In this document: in pieces, positions 1 through 6,556 of the stretch
Layout of the letters: each line of letters opens with the position of its first letter
Position numbering within the stretch: the first letter of the stretch is position 1
NCBI GenBank assembly: GCA_021621525.1
Contig: JAJVUU010000058.1
Location: forward strand, 1 to 10,841
Reading direction: 5' to 3'
Length of the DNA stretch: 10,841 nucleotides
Source: Caryophanales bacterium
GTDB taxonomy: Bacteria > Bacillota_I > Bacilli_A > RFN20 > CAG-288
The notes under the pieces: model-generated
The model's input: only the letters and a program-made list of their open reading frames with translations
What the model was told of the DNA's origin: nothing
Databases searched by the model: none
Program-made: the position numbers and the translations under genes

Positions 1-336
1 ATCATGAATTGTGGAAAAAACAGCTGTATGTTTATTAGGCTTCCATAAAAAACTTGGTGGAAAGGCCAAAAACAAAGCGAAATCAGGTTTCTTACTATCG
101 ATATATTTTGGTAATTTAAAAAGAAGCACTTCATACCTGCTACCGGAAATGATTTTCGTATGAACATTTTTCTTGTCTAAATCAGATTCACTAAAATAAG
201 AAATCTTATTTTTAAAAACCAATTCGAAAGATACCTCATGATTTTTAATTAGTTCTTTAGTAATGTACAATGCATAGTGTTCAATTCCAGAAAAATTATC
301 ATCCAAGGAGGTTAAATCAATCAATATCGTTTTCAT
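1..336 (-). CDS. GT4/GT1-type glycosyltransferase, N-terminal part (gene runs off the left edge)
   Basis: The first 112 codons are present and open to the window edge. The protein starts MKTILIDLTSL, has GIEHYALYITKEL at residues 24-36, and ends at the edge with a run containing STIHD. A GxxxY-type glycine-rich turn after the first strand and a later 'hD' at the end of a strand are typical of the N-terminal Rossmann domain of GT-B glycosyltransferases (families 1/4), which transfer a sugar from a nucleotide donor to a lipid-linked glycan. The catalytic C-terminal half is outside the window, so donor and acceptor cannot be judged. The ATG lies inside the end of the upstream glycosyltransferase gene (20-base overlap), behind a purine-rich AAAGGAAAGG stretch, so the two are probably translated from one operon message. 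DNA here is AT-rich. The family assignment is fair; a specific role is not assignable. Confidence 0.75.
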   Translation of the reverse strand, partial: MKTILIDLTSLDDNFSGIEHYALYITKELIKNHEVSFELVFKNKISYFSESDLDKKNVHTKIISGSRYEVLLFKLPKYIDSKKPDFALFLAFPPSFLWKPNKHTAVFSTIHD

Positions 337-1099
337 ATAAACTCTGCCTTTCCTTTCTTTTAAAATGACATAAAAACCAAATTTTTATCAAAAATAAACC
401 ATCCAACCAATATCTTTTAAATAACCTTTTAAAATCCTTACTTAAACGATACAACCATTCCAACCCGATTTTACTCATCCATTTTGGCGCACGTTTGATA
501 TTTCCAGCAATAAAATCAATAGTTGCACCTACAGAAAAATAGCAGCTATTTTGTAACTTTGATGAATATTTATATAAAAAGCCTTCCGTTTTTGGAGCAC
601 CAGTACATAAAAACACAACATCTGGATGCGCATTGTTGATTTCATTAACATACTGTAAACAGATGGCATCATCTCTTTCATAGCCAAACTCTGGGCAAAG
701 ACATCCAACGACCTTGATATTAGGGAAGCTCTCAGTTATTTTTTGTTTTGCTTTTTCAGCAATTCCTTTTTTTCCACCAAACAAATATAATGTAGCACTT
801 TCGTTGTTAATGACTTCCAAAACATCCATTGCCAAATCAGAACCAGAAATTTTTTGAAAACTCTGTTTGATCTTTAACCATTTAGCAATCCATAATATAG
901 GTTTGCCGTCAATTGTCGAAATATCTGCCGAATTAAAATATTTTCTTTTTTCTTTATCTTGATATGTGACTCTAAAAATATCCAAATTCGGAGTTACAGT
1001 GACCATTTTACCATGGTTCAAAATACATTGTCGATAAAGTTCCAGTAATTCCTCTTTAGATTCGGTGTTGAATTTTAAATGTCCGATATTGACTTTCAT
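317..1099 (-). CDS. WecG/TagA/CpsF family glycosyltransferase (GT26)
   Basis: At 260 residues the length is normal for this family, which adds the second sugar (for example N-acetylmannosamine or mannosaminuronate) to an undecaprenyl-diphosphate-linked sugar at the inner face of the membrane. Visible family signatures in order: TPN at 36-38, with Thr36 in the place of the TagA active-site threonine; IDG at 63-65, with Asp64 in the place of the catalytic aspartate; GSDL at 86-89; FGG at 107-109; GAPKTE at 167-172 (the family more often has GxPxQE, so Gln is replaced by Thr); VGATIDFIAG at 190-199; RAP at 203-205; GLEWLYRL at 212-219. The basic, aromatic C-terminal tail is the membrane-association segment. 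The ATG overlaps the stop of the epimerase fragment in an ATGA arrangement, with GGGAGG just upstream, so the two were once translationally coupled. Family certain; the sugar transferred is unknown. Confidence 0.93.
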   Translation of the reverse strand: MKVNIGHLKFNTESKEELLELYRQCILNHGKMVTVTPNLDIFRVTYQDKEKRKYFNSADISTIDGKPILWIAKWLKIKQSFQKISGSDLAMDVLEVINNESATLYLFGGKKGIAEKAKQKITESFPNIKVVGCLCPEFGYERDDAICLQYVNEINNAHPDVVFLCTGAPKTEGFLYKYSSKLQNSCYFSVGATIDFIAGNIKRAPKWMSKIGLEWLYRLSKDFKRLFKRYWLDGLFLIKIWFLCHFKRKERQSLYENDID

Positions 1100-1194
1100 G
1101 ACTGCCTCCCGATAAATTCTCTATAAATATCTTCTAAAGTATCTTTCAATGGGATAGTAGTAGTCCAACCCAGTGTGCTATAGATTTTTTGCCA
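1096..1194 (-). pseudogene. C-terminal remnant of an NAD-dependent epimerase/dehydratase
   Basis: Read in the frame ending with the TGA at 1098-1096, about 30 codons give ...KIYSTLGWTTTIPLKDTL then EDIYREF before the stop. The LGW...IPL...L..IY.EF pattern is the usual tail of extended short-chain dehydrogenases acting on nucleotide sugars (UDP-sugar epimerases and relatives). Nothing upstream continues this frame as an epimerase: to the right the DNA becomes the start of a phosphomannomutase gene in another frame. The Rossmann NAD domain and the catalytic Tyr-Lys are therefore missing and the piece cannot be active. Its stop overlaps the next gene's ATG by four bases, so it belonged to the glycosyltransferase operon on the left. 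The family call rests on a short segment; the exact substrate cannot be told. Confidence 0.6.
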
Positions 1195-1396
1195 AACCCT
1201 GCGTGGCTTTGGCAACTGTATAGATGTTCATCCGGTTGGTACTGGCTCCGAAGGTTCCTCTTAAGCCTCCAGTACCGAAGGCAAGATCCCTGTAAAATGC
1301 ATCTTCTTTTGCTTTTGCATCCATAGCCTTCAGTTCTTTTGCCAGTTCGACATCCTGAACCTTATGAAGCCATTCCTGATAAGAAGTTTCAATCAT
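1178..1396 (-). pseudogene. manB: N-terminal remnant of phosphomannomutase/phosphoglucomutase
   Basis: From the ATG at 1396 the frame reads MIETSYQEWLHKV and continues through DLAFGTGGLRG and VAKATQGLA, which is the start of the alpha-D-phosphohexomutase family (full length usually 550-580 residues in this subgroup). The frame then stops at 1178 after about 72 codons. The phosphoserine loop, metal site and sugar-binding domains are all missing, so no activity is expected. It starts 20 bases after the manA stop, with AAAGGA a little upstream, so manC-manA-manB was evidently the original order. A mannose-6-phosphate to mannose-1-phosphate mutase would be the missing step between the two intact neighbours. 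The homology ends around 1190, where an epimerase tail begins in a different frame. I use the symbol manB by context; a phosphoglucomutase of the same family is the alternative. Confidence 0.75.
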
Positions 1397-1416
1397 AAAA
1401 CAGTTATTATCCTTTA

Positions 1417-2427
1417 TTAACAACGTACCCGTAAGAATTCGGCTTTGCCATGTAATTTCATGGAAATGGAATTTGCCGGGACAAAGATACAATCACCTTT
1501 GAAGAAATTCAAAGCAAAGCGTTCTTTTTCGTTAATCAGTACTCCACATCCGGAATAACACAACAACACTTGGAAAGTTGAAGATCCAGTATGATAATCA
1601 GCCAATGCTTTTACCTTTTCCGTATTGACCAACATCCGATCCGTTTGGAAGTATTTGCATCTTGCAAGTAAGCTCATCGCTCTACCCGCTTTAAAACGAA
1701 GAACCTTCATAGACTGTCTAGGGGCATCCATAGATTCAAGATTAGCAACATCCAATGCTTTTTCAATGTGTAATGGACGTGGCTTACCATCCTTTCCAGG
1801 CCTATTATAATCATAAAGACGATAAGTAAGGTCACTGGATTCCTGGATTTCAGCAATCAAGCATCCCTTTCCGATGGCATGAACGGTTCCGGACGGAATA
1901 AAGAAAACATCGCCTTTCTTCACGGGAACTCTATTCATGTATTTCTCCAAAGTTCCATCCTTGATTGTATTTCTGACCTGATCTTTCGTCATCGTATGAT
2001 GAAAACCATAGACTAACGAAGCTTCCTTCGTTGCATCGATGACATACCACATCTCGGTTTTTCCCAAAGAGCCGTTTTCATGTTCATATGCATATTCATC
2101 ATTCGGATGCACCTGAACCGATAGATCTTTTTTGGCATCGATAAATTTGATCAGAACAGGTATCTGACCATTCACAAACTTCGGATGGGTACCAAGATAT
2201 TCCGGATGCAGTTTCAAGACCTCGCTTAAGAGCAAACCCTGATACGATCCACTAGCGACAGTTGAGGGTCCGTTTGGATGCGTTGAGCATTCCCAGGTCT
2301 CTGCCAAAGGCGTCAAATCAATATTCTTATTGAAATCATCCTTCAGTCTTCTGCCTCCCCAAATATAATCTTTACCTGTCGGAGAAAGAAGAAAAGGATA
2401 GCTCATTTCTCCATTACTCGAGTTCAT
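1417..2427 (-). CDS. manA: Mannose-6-phosphate isomerase, class I
   Basis: Cytosolic zinc enzyme interconverting fructose-6-phosphate and mannose-6-phosphate, feeding GDP-mannose synthesis. The 336 residues match the short Bacillus-type enzymes. Expected metal ligands are visible: Gln105 and His107 in SVQVHPNDEYA, Glu125 in GKTEMW, and His183 in IPSGTVHAIG. The catalytic arginine region YRLYDYNR lies at 202-209. The N-terminal segment with IWGG at 22-25 is also typical. I keep the ATG at 2427, which has AAGGA 11 bases upstream and overlaps the manC stop by 14 bases. An internal ATG seven codons later (2406), giving MSYPFLLSP, is a fair alternative because its protein start looks more like relatives, but its GGAG is very close. 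The gene sits between manC and the manB remnant in one operon. Function secure; start less so. Confidence 0.95.
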   Translation of the reverse strand: MNSSNGEMSYPFLLSPTGKDYIWGGRRLKDDFNKNIDLTPLAETWECSTHPNGPSTVASGSYQGLLLSEVLKLHPEYLGTHPKFVNGQIPVLIKFIDAKKDLSVQVHPNDEYAYEHENGSLGKTEMWYVIDATKEASLVYGFHHTMTKDQVRNTIKDGTLEKYMNRVPVKKGDVFFIPSGTVHAIGKGCLIAEIQESSDLTYRLYDYNRPGKDGKPRPLHIEKALDVANLESMDAPRQSMKVLRFKAGRAMSLLARCKYFQTDRMLVNTEKVKALADYHTGSSTFQVLLCYSGCGVLINEKERFALNFFKGDCIFVPANSISMKLHGKAEFLRVRC

Positions 2428-3727
2428 ATTTGGTCTTGTCCTTCACATCGATGTTCTTTCCGATTTGAACTTCGATCACCTTCAGATCCGTATCCGCAAT
2501 CAAAGTATGTCTGCAACCAGCCTCAATGGTAACAACATCGCCTGCATACACGTGACTTGACATGCCATCGACAATCACCGTTCCGTTTCCGGAAACAATG
2601 GTCCAGACCTCATCTCTGTACTGATGAGAATGGTATGACATTCTATGACCTGCCTGCATATTGATTTTGATAGTGAGTGAATCATCTCCGACATCAAGAA
2701 CCTGATATTTGCCCCAGGATTTCTCCGCAAAACGGATTCTGGAGTCGAAATTCTCAACAATCGGTTTGATCTTTGTAGAATCCTGGGGTGTCGTTATCAA
2801 AATACCATCCGGAGAGCTTGCGATGATAAGATTCTGAAGTCCCATACATAGAACGGGAATATCTAGAGAATTGATTGCTTTTACATTCTTGCAGGTATCA
2901 TTATAAGTGACATTACCGATCGTATTTTCATGCATTGATTCAGTCAATGTGCTCCAGGTACCTAAATCTTTCCACTCTCCGGAAAAACGCATAACCTGAA
3001 TAGATGGCTCGTGCTCTACTACCGCATAATCGAAGCTGATTTTTCTGGCATCCACATATTTCTTGAATAAATCATAATAATCTGTGAAATCGATTAATTC
3101 ATGAGCTCTTTTCAGAACGTAACCGATTTTAAATGCAAAAATACCGGCGTTCCATAAGGCTCCCTGCTTAATATAATCTTTGGCAACCTCTTCCGTCGGT
3201 TTCTCTTTGAACTGAACGACAGGTGAAACGTTTTCCTTATTCTTCGGAATGATATATCCAAATTTTTCAGATGGATATGTCGGCTCCATTCCCATCAAAG
3301 TAAGATTAGCATCCCCTTTTTCAGCCAATTCATATAAGGAATTCAATGCTCTGAAATAGTCATCTTCAACATACGGATCGACAGGGCAAACTACCACAGC
3401 CTCATTCTCATCAACACCCATAACATCATGCAGATAAGAAGTTGCTAAAGAAATTGCAGGAAAAGTATCTCTTCTGCATGGTTCGATAGAAATATTGACG
3501 TCATCCCCTAACTGATGAACCAACTCTGATACCTGTGTCTTAGAGGTGGCAATGGTAATCTTGGCATCTTTATCGATTTTTTGGATTGAATGATACATTC
3601 TCTGCACCATCGATTCAAAATTGCCGTCTTCGTCCTTGAATAATTTGATAAACTGCTTAGATCTGATATCATTGGACAAAGGCCATAACCTTTTTCCGGA
3701 TCCGCCTGATAATAAAATGATATTCAT
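2414..3727 (-). CDS. manC: Mannose-1-phosphate guanylyltransferase with C-terminal cupin domain
   Basis: Makes GDP-mannose from mannose-1-phosphate and GTP in the cytosol. From the ATG at 3727 (437 residues) the nucleotidyltransferase signature LLSGGSGKRLWPLS is at 5-18 with SKQF at 23-26. These are followed by EPCRRDTFPAI at 82-92, EKFGYI at 154-159, FKEKP at 173-177 (the sugar-binding FVEKP equivalent) and WNAGIF at 192-197. The last ~100 residues form a cupin (YHSHQYRDEVW, then GDVV and HTLI), the type II phosphomannose-isomerase-like domain common on ManC. A separate type I manA follows, so the cupin need not be the isomerase. A GTG five codons upstream (3742) would give a longer form, but the ATG places the conserved LLSGG at the usual distance and has GGGG upstream. 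The start lies 5 bases past the end of the sugar transferase frame. Confidence 0.95.
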   Translation of the reverse strand: MNIILLSGGSGKRLWPLSNDIRSKQFIKLFKDEDGNFESMVQRMYHSIQKIDKDAKITIATSKTQVSELVHQLGDDVNISIEPCRRDTFPAISLATSYLHDVMGVDENEAVVVCPVDPYVEDDYFRALNSLYELAEKGDANLTLMGMEPTYPSEKFGYIIPKNKENVSPVVQFKEKPTEEVAKDYIKQGALWNAGIFAFKIGYVLKRAHELIDFTDYYDLFKKYVDARKISFDYAVVEHEPSIQVMRFSGEWKDLGTWSTLTESMHENTIGNVTYNDTCKNVKAINSLDIPVLCMGLQNLIIASSPDGILITTPQDSTKIKPIVENFDSRIRFAEKSWGKYQVLDVGDDSLTIKINMQAGHRMSYHSHQYRDEVWTIVSGNGTVIVDGMSSHVYAGDVVTIEAGCRHTLIADTDLKVIEVQIGKNIDVKDKTKYELE

Positions 3728-3731
3728 TCCT

Positions 3732-4589
3732 TCATTCCCCACTATGATCCGTCAACACAAACCATGCACCCTTGAAGATGATCTTCAGATCAAGAAGAGC
3801 AGATCTCTTCTGGACATATTCCAGATCAAGGTCAATCCATTCATCAAACGTCAGTTCATTCCTGTTATGATGAATCTGCCATAGACAAAGAAGACCGCCT
3901 TTGACATCCAAACGATGCTTCTGACGGCCATTATAGTTCTTCACCTCATCAGGAATCGGAGGACGAGGACCGACGATAGACATCTTGCCGATGAAGATAT
4001 CCCATATCTGAGGAAGTTCATCCAAGGAAGTTTTTCTTAAGAATCTTCCGAACTTCGTGATACGCGGATCATCCTTGAGCTTGAAGGCAGGTTCGTCAGC
4101 TTCATTGATGCGAAGACGAAGAAGCTCCTTCCTCATCCTCTCTGCACCAGGACACATGCTTCTGATTTTATAGAACTTAAATAATTTTCCATCCTTTCCG
4201 ACTCTGTCGGAAGCATAGATGGCTCCATGGACCGTATCATCCTTCTTTCTGGAATTATCTTTTCTCAAGGTACAGTTATATCTTTTACCTGTCTTGGCAA
4301 GATACTTGCCATTCTCATCTTCGACGATATCCAGATAATAGTTCTTGCTACCGGCATCCTCTGCCCATTTGATGAACATCAATATGAGGATGATCCATCC
4401 AAAGAGAAGAAGGAACGTACCCGAGGCAAAAATATCAAATGCTCTCTTGAAGAAGGAATATAGCTTTCCACCTCCGACCTTGATGTCATTTGAATCATTC
4501 GTATCCTCGTTTTTGTCGGAAACAAAAAAAGAGGGGGAATCGTTCATGACATCTGTGTCGCTATAATCCTGGGCATCTTCCTGGTTCAC
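3732..4589 (-). CDS. Bacterial sugar transferase (initiating phosphoglycosyl transferase, monotopic PglC/WbaP type)
   Basis: First membrane step of the polysaccharide: transfers a sugar-1-phosphate from a nucleotide sugar to undecaprenyl phosphate. I start at the GTG at 4589, seven bases after GGAGG; a TTG at 4595 touches the GGAGG and is less likely. Residue numbers are for the 285-residue form. A low-complexity acidic Asp/Ser/Asn tail occupies 1-38, then KRAFDIFASG at 48-57 runs into one hydrophobic segment (53-73). The core motifs follow: YKIRSM at 140-145, DPRIT at 174-178, TSLDELPQIWD with the catalytic Asp190-Glu191 pair, and GPRPP at 207-211. The stretch between the membrane segment and the RVGKDGK core is roughly 50 residues longer than in standard members. 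It is the first gene of the minus-strand operon, which matches its role as the priming enzyme. Family certain; the sugar is unknown. Confidence 0.93.
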   Translation of the reverse strand: MNQEDAQDYSDTDVMNDSPSFFVSDKNEDTNDSNDIKVGGGKLYSFFKRAFDIFASGTFLLLFGWIILILMFIKWAEDAGSKNYYLDIVEDENGKYLAKTGKRYNCTLRKDNSRKKDDTVHGAIYASDRVGKDGKLFKFYKIRSMCPGAERMRKELLRLRINEADEPAFKLKDDPRITKFGRFLRKTSLDELPQIWDIFIGKMSIVGPRPPIPDEVKNYNGRQKHRLDVKGGLLCLWQIHHNRNELTFDEWIDLDLEYVQKRSALLDLKIIFKGAWFVLTDHSGE

Positions 4590-4642
4590 AATCAATCCTC
4601 CGTGAAAGTATAAGAACAGACACTATTTATAAGTTACGTTAG

Positions 4643-4673
4643 AAATAAAAAAAGAAAAATGTTGATGACAACA
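4643..4673 (-). terminator. Terminator-like hairpin in the polysaccharide operon leader (possible attenuator)
   Basis: On the minus strand TGTTG-TCAT-CAACA (4673-4660) forms a short hairpin followed directly by a nearly uninterrupted T tract (4659-4643). The stem is only five pairs with wobble extensions, so it is weak. It sits between the predicted promoter and the first gene, a place where a terminator would act as an attenuator. Long polysaccharide operons in Firmicutes are known to use processive antitermination (for example LoaP), but no antiterminator gene is in view. Confidence 0.35.
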
Positions 4674-4743
4674 CCATCTCTTCATTCATATATACATCTC
4701 CATTCCCTTGGCTCTTAGGTCAATAAAGAATGGCGGCTCATTT

Positions 4744-4772
4744 ATTTTACAAAAATTCAATGAATAAGGCAA
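4744..4772 (-). promoter_or_regulatory. Housekeeping-type promoter for the polysaccharide operon
   Basis: Read on the minus strand, TTGCCT (4772-4767) is separated by exactly 17 bases from TAAAAT (4749-4744). Four of six -35 and five of six -10 positions match the sigma-A consensus. Transcription would begin near 4737 and leave a leader of about 150 bases before the GTG at 4589. Nothing else upstream of the operon fits as well. This is a sequence match only. Confidence 0.5.
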
Positions 4773-4804
4773 ATCCTGGGCAGTAATTTGTCAGATTTCA
4801 AAAT

Positions 4805-4819
4805 AAAAAAAAAAAAAAA
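4805..4819. repeat. A15 homopolymer tract
   Basis: Fifteen consecutive A residues on the plus strand (T on the minus strand), preceded by AAAT. It lies about 35-50 bases upstream of the -35 box of the minus-strand operon promoter, in non-coding DNA. Such tracts are prone to slippage and can bend DNA. No gene is interrupted by it. Confidence 0.9.
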
Positions 4820-4933
4820 TAGGCGTATTATTAAACAAAACAAAGGAGGATATTCAATTATTATTTCATTGGTATGCCAATAACTGACAAAGTGAAGAGT
4901 CGTTGTTAAACACATGGATTTCAATTTACAATC
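4820..4933 (+). other. Intergenic stretch with an unattached strong Shine-Dalgarno sequence
   Basis: AAAGGAGG at 4842-4849 is a near-ideal ribosome site, yet no normal gene follows. The first ATG (4874) is 24 bases away and opens only 11 codons (MPITDKVKSRC, stop at 4907-4909). A dyad ATTGG-TATG-CCAAT (4868-4881) overlaps that ATG. Together with the palindrome and T run just downstream, this could be a leader peptide and terminator unit or an sRNA ending at 4970. I see no convincing promoter for it, so this is a description rather than a gene call. Confidence 0.3.
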
Positions 4934-4970
4934 TGTATGGGATGTCAATGACATTCCATACATGCTTTTT
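4934..4970 (+). terminator. 29-bp near-perfect palindrome followed by a T run (terminator or operator)
   Basis: TGTATGGGATGTCA (4934-4947) and TGACATTCCATACA (4949-4962) pair over 14 positions around a single central A, with one G-T wobble. The T run CTTTTT follows three bases later (4965-4970). As RNA this is a strong stem with a tight loop and a U tract, that is, an intrinsic terminator reading rightwards. As DNA it is symmetric enough to be an operator. No recognisable gene lies just upstream on this strand; the sigma factor gene starts 77 bases after the T run. Terminator versus operator cannot be decided from the sequence. Confidence 0.6.
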
Positions 4971-5001
4971 GTCCTTCCAGACAAGAATTGTTTGCATATA
5001 C

Positions 5002-5033
5002 CCAATAAAAGAAGGATGATAGTTGTATATATG
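5002..5033 (+). promoter_or_regulatory. Bipartite element, copy 1 (upstream of the sigma factor gene)
   Basis: CCAATAAAAGA (5002-5012), ten bases, then TTGTATATATG (5023-5033), ending 13 bases before the ATG of the sigma factor gene and just before its AGGA ribosome site. The same two halves with the same 10-base gap stand before the lipoprotein gene. A promoter read by the encoded sigma factor is the natural guess, although the transcript leader would then be very short. A translation-level element is the alternative. Confidence 0.55.
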
Positions 5034-5046
5034 ATGTAGGAAACCC

Positions 5047-5565
5047 ATGGACAACGATAGAATCAACAAGCTGATGGAAGAACTCCAGAAAGGAAACATG
5101 GAGTATTTCGATGAATTCTATGATCTCAACAAGAGAGGTGTCTTTTCGATGGCCTACTCTATCCTACATAACAAGGAAGACAGTGAGAACGTCATGCAGG
5201 ACACCTATCTGAAGTTCTTGGAAAGACTTTCTCACATGAAGAAGGACAAGTCAGTCCTGGCCTACCTCATGCAGACGGCAAAGAACCTATCCTTGAACAT
5301 CTATAAGACCTATAAGAAGAGAAATGCATCCTATCCGATAGAGAATGTCGGAGAAGAGATGAAGATAGAAGATGATACCGTCATGGAAGTCATGAAGAAG
5401 GTTCTCAAACCAAAGGAACGTCAGATCGTCCTGATGCACTGTCTCTATGATATGACACATAAGGAGATCGCATCGACACTCCGTCGACCCATAGGAAGCA
5501 TCACATGGGCGTATAACAACGCCATCAAGAAACTACAGGAGGCACTGAAAGAATATGGATATTGA
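5047..5565 (+). CDS. ECF-type RNA polymerase sigma factor
   Basis: A 172-residue protein with the two-domain layout of extracytoplasmic-function sigma factors. Region 2 spans about 20-90, with FDEFYDLNKRGVFSMAYSI and the MQDTYLKFLERL helix (50-61) that binds core polymerase and the -10 element. Region 4 spans about 112-168, with KPKERQIVLMHCLYDMTHKEIA and a helix-turn-helix recognition segment around SITWAYNNAIKKL (151-163). There is no region 1 or 3, as expected for ECF members. The start is set by AGGA six bases before the ATG. The stop overlaps the next gene by 11 bases, the usual pairing of a sigma factor with a membrane regulator. A duplicated two-part sequence before this gene and before the lipoprotein gene suggests autoregulation. 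ECF subgroup and signal are unknown. Confidence 0.9.
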   Translation: MDNDRINKLMEELQKGNMEYFDEFYDLNKRGVFSMAYSILHNKEDSENVMQDTYLKFLERLSHMKKDKSVLAYLMQTAKNLSLNIYKTYKKRNASYPIENVGEEMKIEDDTVMEVMKKVLKPKERQIVLMHCLYDMTHKEIASTLRRPIGSITWAYNNAIKKLQEALKEYGY

Positions 5566-6553
5566 AAAGAAAATCAAGGAAGAAGCGGAATCCTATCCTA
5601 TCCATACAACCTCAGGGGATATCCTCTCCATGTACCAGGAGAAGAAAAAGAAGAGATTCCCATATTGGATCCCTGTGACAGGTCTGGCTTTGGCTAGTCT
5701 CATCGTCACCCTGATATGTATCAACCTGCCAAAGCCAGACACACCACAAAGCGATGTCAGCGTGACACCGATAGTGGAAAAGGAAGTCAGCCTTGAAGAT
5801 GATACCCTTCTCTCCCAGGCAGGTCTGCAGCTCTTCTTCTCGACACAGCTGGAAAGTAGTGGGAATCGAAACCTAAAGCAAAGACAGCTACCTGATATCG
5901 ATTCCGTCATCCAGGAAGCAAAAGAAAAGAAAGAAGAACGGATCAAGAAGAACTATACTTCCCTCTTCTCTCTCCAGAAGAGCTTCTTTGAGACAGATAA
6001 CCATATCAGCTACACCTATGGAAAGACGGAATACTACTACAAGAATGAAAAATACAATTATGTCCTGATAGAAGGAGATAGCAAGATCTATACCAAGGAT
6101 GACATCGAAAAGGATTTTAGCCTAAGTAAGGCAGTCTATGTCTTGAAGGGAAACATCTATCGGGGAAGCGTCCTGGTGAAGAACGAAGAAGACGGCCTTG
6201 ATCTTGTCACCACCTTCGAAAACGAAGACAAGGCCATCACGATCCTCAAGGGAGAGGACGAAGACGGAAGCGGACTCTTCTATCAGGTCAGCGACAAGAA
6301 TGACAAGGAACATAAGCCAAGCGAGTTCTATAAGATATCCACCAAGTTTGGAAAAGAAGGAGATGATGTCGACAGAGTCGACATGATCCACAGCACCACC
6401 AAAAGCCTTCTCAAGGCAACCACCAGGAAAGGAAAGACGCAATACGATGTCGACTACTTCGACATGCAGTATACCCCCTTCTCCCTCATCAAGGAGGATT
6501 TCACCTTCACCCTGAATGAAGAAGGAGACATCCAATATCAATTCAACGAATAA
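5555..6553 (+). CDS. Single-pass membrane protein, putative anti-sigma factor
   Basis: 332 residues. A 36-residue charged N-terminus ends in KKKKR, one hydrophobic segment spans about 37-58 (WIPVTGLALASLIVTLICI), and a hydrophilic ~270-residue domain follows. By the positive-inside rule the short N-terminus is cytosolic and the large domain is outside. The outer domain is rich in Lys, Glu, Tyr and Ser and has alternating strand-like stretches such as TYGKTEYYYKNEKYNYVLIEG. There are no cysteines there and no zinc anti-sigma HxxxCxxC motif. The gene overlaps the sigma factor gene by 11 bases, with AGGAGG 12 bases before the ATG, which is the main reason to call it an anti-sigma factor or sensor. 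I do not recognise the domain; the strand-rich outer part could be a LolA/RseB-like fold, but that is a guess. Confidence 0.6.
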   Translation: MDIEKKIKEEAESYPIHTTSGDILSMYQEKKKKRFPYWIPVTGLALASLIVTLICINLPKPDTPQSDVSVTPIVEKEVSLEDDTLLSQAGLQLFFSTQLESSGNRNLKQRQLPDIDSVIQEAKEKKEERIKKNYTSLFSLQKSFFETDNHISYTYGKTEYYYKNEKYNYVLIEGDSKIYTKDDIEKDFSLSKAVYVLKGNIYRGSVLVKNEEDGLDLVTTFENEDKAITILKGEDEDGSGLFYQVSDKNDKEHKPSEFYKISTKFGKEGDDVDRVDMIHSTTKSLLKATTRKGKTQYDVDYFDMQYTPFSLIKEDFTFTLNEEGDIQYQFNE

Positions 6554-6556
6554 AAT

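Noticed and set aside
1178..1492. Phosphomannomutase fragment starting at 1492 instead of 1396
   Set aside because: The extra N-terminal residues overlap the end of manA in another frame and are not part of the family; the ATG at 1396 gives the usual start.
4757..5005. 82-codon minus-strand frame in the intergenic region
   Set aside because: Its run of Phe comes from the A15 tract, it crosses the palindrome and the operon promoter, and it has no ribosome site or family motif.
6366..6384. ATGTCGAC-AGA-GTCGACAT palindrome inside the membrane-protein gene
   Set aside because: It is explained by codons for Asp-Val-Asp-Arg-Val-Asp-Met, and a similar one arises nearby (about 6448-6466) from another Asp/Val run; no T run or regulatory context.
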